From positions 8,549,689 to 8,613,688 of the forward strand of contig NC_033635.1 of the NCBI RefSeq assembly GCF_001540865.1: a DNA stretch of 64,000 bases. Reading direction: 5' to 3'. The stretch comes from Ananas comosus (lineage: Eukaryota > Streptophyta > Magnoliopsida > Poales > Bromeliaceae). The notes below the pieces were generated by a model. That model did no database searches. It worked only from the letters and a program-made list of their open reading frames with translations, and was not told where the DNA came from. Of this stretch, positions 53,576 through 64,000 are shown in pieces. The position numbers and the translations under genes were made by a program. Positions within the stretch are counted from its first letter, which is position 1. Each line of letters begins with the position of its first letter.

Positions 53576-56567
53576 CTTGAAGGAACCTTGTGTAGGGGTA
53601 AGCTCTAAACCCTTTAATGGTGTTTCTAGGGTTTTGGGGTTTTTATGGTTTGAATGGGACCTAATGGAACTAGGGAGAAGGTTCGAGCTCGCAATTGAAG
53701 CTCGCACCACGGATTTCTTCCCCGTTGCCATCCTAGGGCACGGAATTGGGTTTTTGGTAAATCTAGGGTTTTGATCTAATCTAATAGGTCGCAAACCTAA
53801 TTGCTAGGTCCCGGAACGCGTCGGCGAAGTCGGTTTCTCGATCCGACGAGCGGGTGCGGAGAAATCGCCGAATCGGGTACTCGAGGGCTCGCTTCGCCCC
53901 GAGGAGTTGAAGCGGCGTACAAGAACCCCAACGTCGAGTTTTCTACTATCACGGCATCGCCAAGAGGTGGGTGGTGTCCATCCCGAAGCAATCGGGCTCC
54001 CTCCTATGTCTTAGTATATTTGATCTTGCATCTTGTATTATTGCATTATAGGATTAGTATGCATTGCCTTTCCTTATGTTTTTCCTTCATGGTATCGTAG
54101 CGTACATCGGATAATTGATATATTGGATTGATAAGGATTGGGTCGAGATTGTGAATCCTATGATGTAGAGAAAATGATGAACTATGAACGAGTGGCATCT
54201 AGTTAATAGTAAACTATGAACGAGTGGCATCTAGTCGATAGCGGACAAACGGACAATCTAGTTAATAGTGTATGCGACACCTATGGACTATATGATGATT
54301 GTGACTCTAGAGGACAGGGTATCCTCGAGCTTAGAGGATTGGATCATGCTCACGGTCTGTTAAATCTTGTGATGGAAGCCCCACACAAGTAGTGCGCTCC
54401 GGATGTTGGTCACGCCAGGGATTGCCTATATGGCCCCGCCAGACGGTCTCGGGTCCGTAGTGTGAGTTGATTCTCCCTACGTGTCGAGATGGCTAGTGAG
54501 CTGTAGGCGAGCCTTCGGGTAAGCCATGAGATTAATGAACAAGTAAATGAGGTTAATGAACGAGTGAATAGCTTCACCCTTGGACATGATAACAGATTAG
54601 TTGCTTACCTATTTCATTGGACATGCATTCATATACTTATGATTGGGCATGGTAGCGTAGCTTCATTTCCGCCATTTACAGCTTTCCTTATCTATCTACC
54701 TATCTATCGATTGTCTACTTATGCCCGCTTGGACCTAGTGGGGAGATCGGCGGAGTCGGCGGCCGAACCCACTGGGAACTAAGGAAGTTAGTTCTCACCC
54801 CCATTTTACCACAGGTTCCAGTTCGGGTATCCCCGGTGAGCGTGAGGATCGCGGTAAGGGCCCGGCGTTCTAGTCGCATTAGCTACCTCCTCTTCTTGCA
54901 TTAGCCGTCACCCCTTTTGTATTTGAGAGTAGATGTTGTATAGGGTGAGGGTTGATTGCTTGTATTTATATTTTGGAAGAATGTAAAAGATGTATCTAAA
55001 TGTAGTAAATCAAATGAATGTAATAGATAGTCTCTTCTCTCTTATGTACTTGTATATGTTTCTATACTTGTATCTTGCTCTTGTTTATAGCACTAGTGGT
55101 GCTTATTGATCGTGTATTTATGAATTGATTCCTGGGTAAATTCTTATGCACGATCTGTTGGTTAGCCTTGGACGGACAGGGGAGGTCCTGTCCGTTCGGC
55201 GTCTGTTCGACGCGCCCGGGCCGGACCAAATTGGTAGCGGTCGCGGGGCGTGACAATTTCGGTGGCTAGTAAGGGTTAGAGTTGATGTGTTCTAACCTAA
55301 TGTAGAGTAGAAAGTAACCTTGGATCCATAGTAAGTGAGAATCTTGCCTTAATTCAATGATTACGTGAGTTTTTGTACACTTTAGTGTGGAAATGGGAAA
55401 CATGCTACTAGCTGATTCGGATTGCTTACCAGGGTACTTGGAGTCCAACGGATACCCTCGCTTACGAGTTTGACACGAGGCGTCAACTAATTGGTGGGTT
55501 TGACCTCTCCGGAATAAGTGAATTTTTTCCATACTCTTATTCTTGGTTTGGAACTAAATGTGTATAAATATCTCGTTAACAGCATTACAAATGACTGGTG
55601 GTTTTGTAACCCAAGGACTATGGCATATATATATAGAACGTATGAACAAGTATTGGAACATGATTATTACACTTGTGTAGACAAGTTAAATTTGGTACCT
55701 CATTCATGAGACTAGTATGTATTTCATGTTATTAGCTTCATTCTAGTGAATAGCTAGTATTTGATCTTACACTGTAATTCCGACCTATAGGTCGGTAGAA
55801 GACATTCCGTGTATGAGACATGACGATTGAAGACTTGGTACTATGAATCATGCTTGCTTGCCATTGTGCTCATTCGCACATGCTTGTGAGGGTCGCATTT
55901 ATGCTTATATTCATGCTTATCATAGTTGCTATGCTTCTATTATTTAGTTGACTCATTACTGTTGAGACTGTGATTACATGTTGCTTACATGCTCATTACC
56001 GGTTAGCATTGCATAATTATCTACCATGCATTTACTGCTTTCGCTTTCATTCAGTACATCATGAGCCTAGTGGTGTAATTCGCCGAGGCTGGCGGCTTAC
56101 CGACTGGGAACTATTGTTTATAGTTCTCACATCCTTTTTGTGGTTATTTTTACAGAGCCATCTACAGGAGAGGCTAGGGACCGTGGCAAGGGAGTCGCGT
56201 CTAGCTAGACATTGCTAGGAGCGTGCTAGTCGATCACCTTGCTACTCGGGTTACAGCCGAGGGTGATGTCCAGTTTATAGAGAGACTACCATTATACAGA
56301 CATTTTGTGTACCCTGTATTGTATATATGTTTTGGGATCCAGATGTGGCAGTTTTAGTACTTTCTTTTGTATCTATATTTTGAGTTGGACACTCTCGTTC
56401 TTTTGTTGATAGTCTTTGAGACTTTTACTATACTCTGATATCAGGATAGGATTATGTTATGCTTTTACTCCTATCGACTTGTTTCTTGTAGACGCCTCAT
56501 ATACTACAGGTGTATGGCGGGTCTGTGCACGTACCGGATATGCTTCCGCTGGTACCCGGGCGTGACA

Positions 56568-56987
56568 TTCTCACCCTACGTTATTTTGAGGGATTTTAGG
56601 TTCACACGTGAGTGGCGCGGCGGCGCGAGGAAAGGGCGTAACTTCGTAGATAGCGCCCTACCATCGAGACCAGAGATAGCGGTACCCCGAAGTGGTCTAG
56701 CTAAGGGTATGGAAAGGAAAAAAACAAAATTGTAATAATAGTGATAACTTGATTGTAATTGAAAGTTAATGTAATGTAAAATGATAACTGAGATGAGTGC
56801 TTGTAATAGTTTAGCATTTATGTTTTTGATACTATGCAATCTATGTTGAATACTGTTCCTGGTTGGAACCCTGTGTATTGCATTGCATTGATTGCGACGC
56901 CTTAAACGTATAGGAAAAACTTTGTCCGTTCGGCAGTCTGTTGGCGTGCCAGAATCCGATCAAAAAGGCGGAGCTCGGGATGTGACA
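56568..56987 (+). mobile_element. Truncated LTR 3' end, same family as the solo LTR at 46142
   Basis: The text CACACGTGAGTGGCGCGGCG, GCCCTACCATCGAGACCAGA and GGCGGAGCTCGGGATGTGACA mirrors the terminal part of the 46142-49395 LTR read on the minus strand. It begins abruptly at the end of the previous LTR and lacks its own 5' half. Confidence 0.7.
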
Positions 56988-56994
56988 GATTAAA

Positions 56995-57006
56995 TGGTAT
57001 TAGAGC
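56995..57006 (+). promoter_or_regulatory. Primer binding site of a truncated Ty3 element
   Basis: TGGTATTAGAGC, one change from the initiator-Met tRNA complement, lies eight bases after the LTR end. It shows that the preceding LTR was a 5' LTR in plus orientation. Confidence 0.7.
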
Positions 57007-57186
57007 ATAAAGAGAATAATGAAAACTGTTTAGATGGACCTAGGGGACCTAGGATAGTAAACCATAGAGATTAAGGCTCGTGAGAGACGAGAATCTTGAT
57101 CTGTGGCGAGAGGTTAAACCGATTGGGTCGTGTGTTGTATACCTCTAAAAAGGATGTTAGAGGTTGATCCAAGGTATAGTTTATTC
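57007..57186 (+). mobile_element. Leader of the truncated plus-strand Ty3 element
   Basis: GGACCTAGGATAG and AAGGCTCGTGAGAGACGAG correspond to the leader of the opposite element at 58600-58500 (minus strand), which has GACCTAGC and AGGCTCGTGAGAGACGGG. The sequence then switches abruptly to minus-strand gag, so this element ends before its own gag. Confidence 0.55.
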
Positions 57187-58267
57187 TCAGCTGGGAGTGT
57201 TCATGTTGGCGCGCGACAACATGAAACCTAGTAATGAGAATAGGGCCCCTTGTATGACTTTCGCCTGATTTAAGTCTGGGTTGACGATAGTTGTTTCGTA
57301 CTTGACCTTGAGAGTCGAGAATCGGCTCCTGAACATCCGCCACATCTCGGTAGGTCTGCAAGTTGGAGGATTGCACAAACCGAAAGATTGACGGCCGGAG
57401 TCCACTCTAAAAAATGCGGGCCTTGTCCTCATCATCCCGCATGACGAAAGGCACGCAATGCAAGAGCCAGGAGAACTCCCACTCATACTCTGCCACAGTC
57501 CAATCCCCCTGGCGCAAGCCGCGCAAGTCCCTCTCCATCTGCCTCTTAATGCTCTCCGGAAAGTTCTTGGACAACAAGAGCTCCTTAAACCGCCTCCAAG
57601 TGATCGCCGAAAGATCTGTATCGAGGTTGTCCCGGATGTCCGTCTACCAGCGGTAGGCCTCGCCGTCAAGGTAATGAGTGGCGAGCCATACCCTATCACG
57701 CTCCTCCACAAAGGTGTCATGGAATAATTTCTCCATATGCATAAGCGACTTCTCCACGATCTAGTGGTCCACTTTCTCTCCGTCGAAGATCCGCGGATTA
57801 CACCTCCCGAACTCGTTAAGCGATCCATAAGCCGGTCTCGCTCAGCCCCCTCAACCATCATAGGGAAAACCACTCCCGCCAGAGGCACCTGAGCCGGTGG
57901 TGCCGCAACAATCTCCTCCCGAGGCTCAACAATAGGTGCCACTCATGGAACACCGGGCGCGGGGGACCGCGCCCTCGGTGCTGCATCCTCAACCGACGGG
58001 TGGTGTCGGCACCTGAGCCTCCCTCGCCGCTGACTACTGAAGAAGAAAGTTTTCAAGTTGCTTCATCTGCGCCTTCTATCGGCGCGCCGCATCGGCTTGC
58101 TGCTGAGCCGCTACCGCCTGCTGGGTCACCAAGTCAGTAAGGGTCGCCAGCTGGGTCCTCAACTCGCGGACCTCACTAGGTCCGGAGGTAGCGGAGGTTT
58201 CCACCTCCTCAAGGTTTGTCGCATTCTCCACCCCAACAGATTTAGAGCCAGTAGTCGGCATAATCAC
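57187..58267 (-). pseudogene. Ty3/gypsy gag, minus strand, frameshifted and truncated
   Basis: From 58267 the minus strand reads MIMPTTGSKSVGVENATNLE, a leucine/glutamine-rich N-terminal stretch, and then, after breaks, a MAPIVEPREEIVAAPP segment (57942). In alternating frames it shows gag-core signatures (MHMEKLFHD, YRWW and GDWTVAEYEWEF-like words), interrupted by frameshifts. It ends near 57187 against the opposing element. No zinc knuckle or pol follows. It is of the same Tekay-like class as the 1048-1656 fragment. Confidence 0.65.
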
Positions 58268-58583
58268 TACAACAATATAAAAGCATAAGTTAGTAAAACC
58301 TATGCTATCGCAACCCTACTCAAAGAGAATAATACCCAAATCATGCGAAAGTAATGAAGCGTGTTTCACTACTAACTCCCGATGTTACGTTGTCGGCCGC
58401 CAACATAACCCTCCACGAAGTTAGAAGCTATACACTTCGATTCAACTCCAACATTTTAGAGTTAAAATAAAACCCAATCATGATACTTTCGCTTACAAGT
58501 TAAATAGACCCCGTCTCTCACGAGCCTATTTCTTATAGTCCAACCGGCCTCAGGTTTGCTAGGTCAACTAAGACTCAACCCTA

Positions 58584-58596
58584 GAATCTGATACCA
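58584..58596 (-). promoter_or_regulatory. Primer binding site of the minus-strand Ty3 element
   Basis: The minus strand reads TGGTATCAGATTC, eight bases after the LTR end (GGGACGTGACA, 58605). It fits the initiator-Met tRNA complement with changes at the 3' side. Confidence 0.7.
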
Positions 58597-60277
58597 ATAT
58601 AATTTGTCACGTCCCGGGACCCAGCGGAAGCCCGCCCGGTGCGTGTCCAGACCCACCATATGCCTACATATATAAGGCGTCTAAAAAAAAGCGATAATTA
58701 AAGCAAGAATGAAAGCATCTAGTAAGCTATCAGAGCATAATGACATCTAAGTTCTAACAACAAGTAGAAGTAAATAGACTGAAAAACTATCATAATCCCA
58801 AAAGTTAGGTACATCAAGAGATCCATATAGATACAACTAGATACAAAATGGTGGACTCTATACATCGGGTACAAGAGTCTCTCTCTCCGACTATATAAAA
58901 AGGAGAGATAACCACCTAGTAGCTCTGCTATTTAGCTAGACGCGACTTTTTTGCCGCGATCCCTAACCTCTCCCGGTACGGATAGCTCTGAAATAAAAAC
59001 AACAACACAGAGGGTGTGAGAACTAGTAAACAATAGTTTCCAGTGGGTAAGCCGTCGACATCAGCGAAATACACTATTAGGCTATAGAGGCAAAAGTAGT
59101 AAAGAATACTAAATTAAGCAACAAGTAAATTTAACAAGTATAAAATTTTACTAAGCTACTATGCCTTTAATTAGCATGATGTCCATCAAATGATACTACT
59201 ATTCTATCATGAATGAATATATTCAATAAGTATACTAATATGCTCTAAACATGTCCAACAAGTATACTACTATGCACTAAGCAAGTCTATCAAGTATACT
59301 AATATGTCCAAGCATGTATATCAAGTATACTATTATGCACTAAGCATGTCACCATGTGTCCAATAGTATGCACGAAGCACGTCCAAGGAATCCAACTACT
59401 TTATACTATCTAATAGTGATTGTCATATTTAATGGTTTGATGTCATTATCCAATCTCAACTTGGGACCTACACAAATATAGTCCGGCTTGTGCCACCTAA
59501 TTGCCCGTGGTAGTCCAACATTCTCACTCTAGGAATGAGTCTATTCTACCCGGCCCAGTAGGCTACCCAATACCACATGAGCGAGTATATGTCGCGTAGG
59601 CCAACTCCGAAGCGCCTGCTTGTGGGGAACTACCCACACAAGCATGTGCGAATGAGCACAAATGGCAAGCAAGAATAATCATTATCTTACATAAACGGTT
59701 ATCATGTCTCAAACATGGTATAACACTAGCAACCCAAAGGTCTAATTCTATGTCACAATATAGAGATTTAGCCGTTTACTAAGTCTAATGTCATTTTATG
59801 ACATTATGGTTTACTATGTCAATACATGTTCCAAATCCAATGCCACATTATGACATTATATCTTTCCTATGTTTAGCATATTTTCAATATTCATAAGCAA
59901 ATAAGAGCTTGTCATGTCACCAAATAATACATGATTCCTAACATATCATGAGAATCCCCTTTTACATGCAATTTACTATACAATTTTCTCCCTACTACAA
60001 AGAGGTCATACAACATGATATATGACATATACATTTTATGCATTCTAAAATTCCATTATACTCTATCAAGCATGAATATGCATGATTTGCCATTTTTACA
60101 ACAATGAATATAATATAGAGGGAGTTCACCCATTTCGGTGAGGTCAAACCCACCGAGAACTCCTCGAATTCCTTTCGTTTGCGCAAAAGAAGATGTACAC
60201 TAGTCTCCTAGCTCCCTAAGGAAGATTCTAAAAGGGTTAGGCGCAATGAACGAACACTCCAAGAGTCAATCTTTAAC

Positions 60278-62778
60278 TGTCACGCCCCGAACCCGGTCCT
60301 ATTTGGCCAGTTCGGATACGTTCAACAGACGCCGAACGGACAGCACCTCCCCTGTCCACCCAAGGCTCAACAACAAGTACAAACAGAGTACAAAATTTGC
60401 ACATGCGGAAGCAAACATAATGGCTTGCATGAAGGCAAGCAGTAGCCAAAGTGAAAGTACTGTCTAATTAACATATAAGTAATATGATTAAATTTAAATC
60501 ACATGCATGCATTCAACTTTAATAAATTTTCATTACATTCTTTGCATCATTTCTTTTGTACATCACATATTTCTCAAAATATAACCATTTGCAATTAACT
60601 ATGAAATTCTTTTACATCGTTCATTTACACATTTTGATACAACTAAAATCATCAAAATACAAAAGATGTTGCATAAGGGTATGCAACTAAAACAAAATGT
60701 GAAACCAACTCGGGTGCTCTCTAGCTATGGCGCGATACCTTTACCGCGATCATCCGCCGGCTCGCTCGGCCCTGGCTCTGTGGAAATAGTGGGGTGAGAA
60801 CTACAATAAAGTTTTTAGTGGGTTCGACCACCGACCTTGCTGACTTTTTCACTAGGTCTAAATTAGGCATAATAGAATGAAGAATAGATAGTAGCCAACT
60901 AACAAATGCAGCTAACATGCCTCAACAATATATAGAATGCTATGCTTAAATAGAATGCTTATGATGAATGCAAGTTTACTTTACACTGTTCAATCTCGTG
61001 GCTAACCCATCGGGCCCTAAGCCTCCTCCCACCGGGTTCCACAACTCACGAACACAAGTCCCTAATCACGAGCCCTAAGCTTCCTCCCGCTAGGACCGTC
61101 CTCTCGGGGTTCCACATCCCAGTGATGACAACTCCGGAGCTCATCGCCCGAGGGGGAGCGACCTCCCTCAAGCCAAGACTATAGGCGAGTATGATCAATC
61201 CTTATCTTTAAGGATTCCAATACTCATGCGACCCTTAACTTTAAGGTTTTTATGTCACAATGTTACTATCTCTTTTTACTTGCATTCTTTGACTTGCACT
61301 AGTGTCATATACACTACTTTGTTCTTTATACTCATTTACTAATGCCACACTTGTTCTCTAAGTGTTCAACTCTAGCATTCTTGTCCCATTAATGTCACTA
61401 TTGTAACACTAGTATTCAAGACTCTTTAATGCCACTCTCTACATTTATGTTCACATGTCACTTTTGTTCTCTACCTCAACTAGATTTTTGTCATTGATCA
61501 TGCATACATAGGGTTTACAAATTCTTACTCTTTTACCATTATTTCACATACATTTATACTCATAACATGCAACTAGAAGTTCTCAATCAACCCTACTATG
61601 CACAAAGCGCAACATACACATATGCTAAAAAATGACGCTTTAGACATAAAAGAAAATTCAACATTTTCGGAATGCACCACCCACCTTATATGGTTACAAG
61701 GGTGCTACGGTTCAATTCTTAGAATTTTTGGGCACCTATTCCGCGTGCTGCGGCTATCTGTATCAAAAATGACGTTTTTGTCAATATCTTTGCGTATACT
61801 CGTCGGATCACCGAACCGAGTTCATATTCTTGTTAGAATTAAGTTTCTACAAGGTCAATTTGCCTCTAAACCCCTCTAGGGCAAAAGTCCTAATTTTGGT
61901 GCCCTAACAATGCCATATATAGATTTTTCTTAGATTGATCTTGTAACTAGGCAAATACTAGCTTAGAATCATCTAGGAAGCTCTCTAATACCATCTCTAA
62001 CTCATTTGAACCATTCCTAGGGTATCTAGAACTAACCCTAGAAGTTCACCATTAGAGCACTTTGAAGAAACCATGGATTTCATGTTTTTCAAGGTCTCTA
62101 CGAAGCTTCCATCCTTGCAAGAAGATCCAAACTCTGTGATTAAGAATATAAGTCCAAACCCTAGAAGTGTTCTTGCATAAACTCACCTTAGCCCACAGTA
62201 CTCCCAAGGTCCACCTTGTAGGAGAGCTCCTTGACCTTATAAACCTCCAATCCTTCCTTCAACCTCCTCCAATCCTTCTCCTCCTTGCTCTAGGGGATGG
62301 TCTCTAGAGAGAGAAAGAGGGAAATGAGAGAGAGAGGGTGAGGTTGCTGTGTAAACAGGAGAAAAGGGCTGAGTTGGGTTATTTATAGGTTGTAACATTA
62401 GCAACTAAGCCCCCTAAAAACATATATTTGTAGCAGACTAAATCTTTGCTGCCAGACCAAAGTGTACCGGTACACGTGACTCTGTCACCGGTAACACGAT
62501 CGCGCAGAGGCAAACCCGAGAGCTCTTCCCCCTCGATCTGCACTGTTGTACCGGTACAACATCAATGTTGTACCGGTATACATTGCTCAGACTTCTGTTT
62601 TTGCGTCGTTTCGATTCTACGATCGATGCTAAAACCCTTCTAACTCTTCTAGAACTCACTTTTAACTCTTCCAAGCTTGCTAGAATGTTAAATGGAACTT
62701 GTCCAACTAATTTCTTCGGACACTTTAGTTAATTTGGCTAAAGTTCGGATTACTTTACCGTAGTTTCGGCATGTTACA
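60278..62778 (-). mobile_element. Solo LTR nested in the minus-strand LTR
   Basis: Opens TGTCACGCCCCGAACCCGG, ends TTTCGGCATGTTACA, 2501 bp, with perfect TTAAC duplications at 60273-60277 and 62779-62783. It is clearly related to the solo LTR at 6309-8878 along its length (for example TAACACTAG-rich central part and the GAACCGAGT block). In LTR sense TACCGGTAC motifs (62580-62460) precede GGTTATTTATAGG (about 62377-62388) and a GA/CT tract (62300-62335). Confidence 0.92.
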
Positions 62779-62868
62779 TTAACCAACCCAAGAAAAGGAA
62801 AAAACTCACCTCGAATGGTATAGAACCCTTCCAAACTCCAAATGGATGTTAGGATACTTCTAATCCAA

Positions 62869-63336
62869 TATAACGACCGAGCCCACTAGCAACAATAACT
62901 CGTTAGGCCCAAACTATTAGCCCAAAATGCTTAAGCCCAGTTATTATTACTGGTGTCTAAGTCTCTTATAAACCCAATGACAATCCCATTCTCATTCGAT
63001 GTGGGACTATTGGGGTGTCATAGACTCCCCCGGTTAAGGCCCTGACGTCCTTGTCAGTCCAATCACACACACAGCCCAAGATCACCGACGATGTGAGACT
63101 CGTCTCGCTAGCCCGTCATCCAGCCTGGCTCAGCCGAGACTCGCCACACATGTCCAGCTGGTGAACTGGGTTTGATACCAAATGTAACGACCCAGCCCAC
63201 TAGCAATAATAACTCGTTGGGCCCAAACTATCAGCCTAAAATGCTTAAGCCCAGTTATTATTACTAGTGTCTAAGTCTCTTATAAATCCAATGATAATCC
63301 CATTCTAATCCGATGTGGGACTACTGGGGTGTCACA
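62869..63336 (-). mobile_element. Complete TRIM element (468 bp)
   Basis: Two 154-bp LTRs (62869-63022 and 63183-63336) flank a 160-bp non-coding interior. TCCAA is duplicated on both sides (62864-62868 and 63337-63341). On the minus strand the interior begins with TTTGGTATCAAACCC, an initiator-tRNA primer site, and ends with the purine-rich CCGGGGGAGTC next to the other LTR. The LTR shares GGCTTAAGCATTTTGGG with the Cassandra LTRs but has no 5S-like region. It encodes nothing, so mobility must have come from another element. Confidence 0.92.
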
Positions 63337-63794
63337 TCCAACCTAAAATGAAGTTCTACACCCATCAATTAAGCCAAAAGACACAAATCAAAAACCCCCA
63401 AATAAAATCCTAGATTCTTATTTCTAGGTTTTCATCTAAAAAATCCACAAGAAACACGATCTAAAGGAAAAATCAAGGCCACTAACCTCTCTTGATGCCA
63501 CAAACCTTGCTAGGAAGGTGCTAGGGTTGAAGTTCCTCCTTCAAACAAGCTCCAATCAAAACTTCAATGCTTCTCCAATGGTGGAAAGTCACCAAAATAC
63601 AAAAAGGAGCAAAAGGGAGAGATCAATCCTCCAAAATCCAAGCAAAAAGAGGGAATAAAGCAAGAAAAATAGAGAGGAAACCCACCTCTCCTGCTTCTCT
63701 ATTGCAGCACAAAAACCCCAGCCAAAGGGTGTGGGTATATATATAGTGTTGCAACAATTACAAAAAGAACCCTAAAAAATCTGCAGTCTGCGGA

Positions 63795-63965
63795 CTACAC
63801 TCCGTACCGGTGACACGGGCTGGCGTACCGGTACCAGGCAGCAGCACGCGCAAACTCGAGCCTCGAGTAAGCGAGCAAACACACTGCGTACCGGTACTCT
63901 CGCGATACAGTACCGGTACCAGGTCCAGTATCAGTACTCAGCCGATGCAGTACCGGTACTCTGCC
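63795..63965 (-). repeat. GTACCGGTAC motif cluster in the terminal LTR
   Basis: CGTACCGGTGACACG, GCGTACCGGTACCAGG, GCGTACCGGTACTC, AGTACCGGTACCAGG and AGTACCGGTACTC are spaced 20-60 bases apart, with ACTCGAG-type blocks. They lie upstream of the TATA-like run in LTR sense. Confidence 0.8.
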
Positions 63966-64000
63966 CTGCATAGCCCAACCCGAGAGCAGCTCAAATCCTT

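Larger units (their letters stand above)
52825..55255 (+). mobile_element. Solo LTR nested in the LTR above
   Basis: Starts TGTAAGGAAGTG and ends CGGGGCGTGACA, 2431 bp. Perfect ATTTC duplications are at 52820-52824 and 55256-55260. About ten GACCGGTCCC or GACCGGTTCC motifs occur at 52995-53290, followed by a long CT/GA-rich leader (53385-53575). It is in the same orientation as its host LTR. The open frames in the GA-rich tract are not genes. Confidence 0.9.
51639..56567 (+). mobile_element. Ty3-like LTR, itself interrupted by a nested solo LTR
   Basis: It starts TGTAATACTCTGAAC and ends GGGCGTGACA; the outer LTR consists of 51639-52824 and 55261-56567 (about 2.5 kb). The right part is recognisably related to the LTR at 1709-4389 (GAGCCTAGTGGTGYA, CTGGGAACTA and the final GGCGGGTCTG block). 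Three copies of GTACCGGTAC lie at 51811-51862 before a CTCTCTCTAGGGTTT leader. The left flank GCTAG does not match the right flank, so this is not a simple insertion into the Ty3 pol. Confidence 0.7.
58605..64000 (-). mobile_element. 5' LTR of the minus-strand Ty3 element, with two nested insertions, running off the window
   Basis: The plus text opens TGTCACGTCCCGGGACCC. The LTR proper is 58605-60277, 62784-62868 and 63342-64000; the gaps are the solo LTR at 60278 and the TRIM at 62869. In LTR sense a cluster of GTACCGGTAC motifs (63965-63795) precedes TATATATATA (about 63745-63734). The outer end of the LTR lies beyond 64000. The block at 59460-59720 (ATGTGCGAATGAGCACAAATG) is the mirror of 3310-3480 and 55855-55895, showing kinship with those LTRs. 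Confidence 0.75.

Noticed and set aside
53325..53794. Glutamate/lysine- and serine-rich open frames
   Set aside because: They translate the GA/CT microsatellite in the nested LTR leader.
57187..57942. 251-residue minus-strand frame as a host gene
   Set aside because: It is a frameshifted Ty3 gag; recognisable gag words occur in alternating frames and it follows a primer site and LTR.

Overview
This window is nuclear DNA of a flowering plant, possibly a monocot; the species cannot be fixed from the sequence. It has introns with GT/AG borders, Ty3/gypsy and Ty1/copia LTR retrotransposons, Cassandra-type TRIMs whose LTRs carry 5S-rRNA-like sequence, hAT and Mutator-like MITEs, and tRNA-derived SINEs. 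No bacterial gene, operon, rRNA gene or CRISPR array is present.

One host gene with a complete reading frame was found. It lies on the minus strand from 37718 (ATG) down to 12300 (stop). I assembled 14 exons by translating the minus strand and joining at GT/AG sites. All phases agree, giving 1404 nt and 467 residues. The product is a plant TMEM185A-like ('transmembrane Fragile-X-F-associated') multi-pass membrane protein with a C-terminal C3HC4 RING finger, probably a membrane-anchored E3 ubiquitin ligase. The gene is stretched to about 25 kb by its introns: intron 10 is 9.4 kb, intron 4 3.4 kb, intron 6 3.0 kb and intron 1 2.9 kb. These introns hold small elements: MITEs, SINEs, a Cassandra solo LTR, a MULE, a gene-capturing transposon and two kinds of tandem repeat. 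I saw no large autonomous retrotransposon inside the gene.

The flanks are nests of LTR elements. At left (1-11.4 kb) lie the 3' end of a chromodomain-bearing Ty3 element with its 3' LTR, a remnant of an opposite LTR, a Cassandra 3' end, and a decayed minus-strand Copia element split by a 2.6-kb solo LTR. At right (41.8-64 kb) a TRIM is split by a Ty3 element. That Ty3 element is itself broken by a hAT MITE in its LTR, a 3.25-kb solo LTR in its reverse-transcriptase region and a Copia-like solo LTR. It is truncated by another LTR, which contains a further solo LTR. Beyond lie two convergent Ty3 5' ends and a minus-strand LTR that holds another solo LTR and a complete 468-bp TRIM. Most insertions carry target-site duplications that date them relative to one another.

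The most unusual signal is regulatory. At least six LTRs, from Ty3 and probably Copia elements, carry clusters of an ACCGGT-core palindrome (GACCGGTC or GTACCGGTAC variants) in the same place, just upstream of the TATA-like box and CT-rich leader. Other points of interest are a transposon in intron 3 carrying a broken Gfo/Idh/MocA oxidoreductase fragment, and two TRIM families that share one LTR half but differ in whether they carry 5S sequence.
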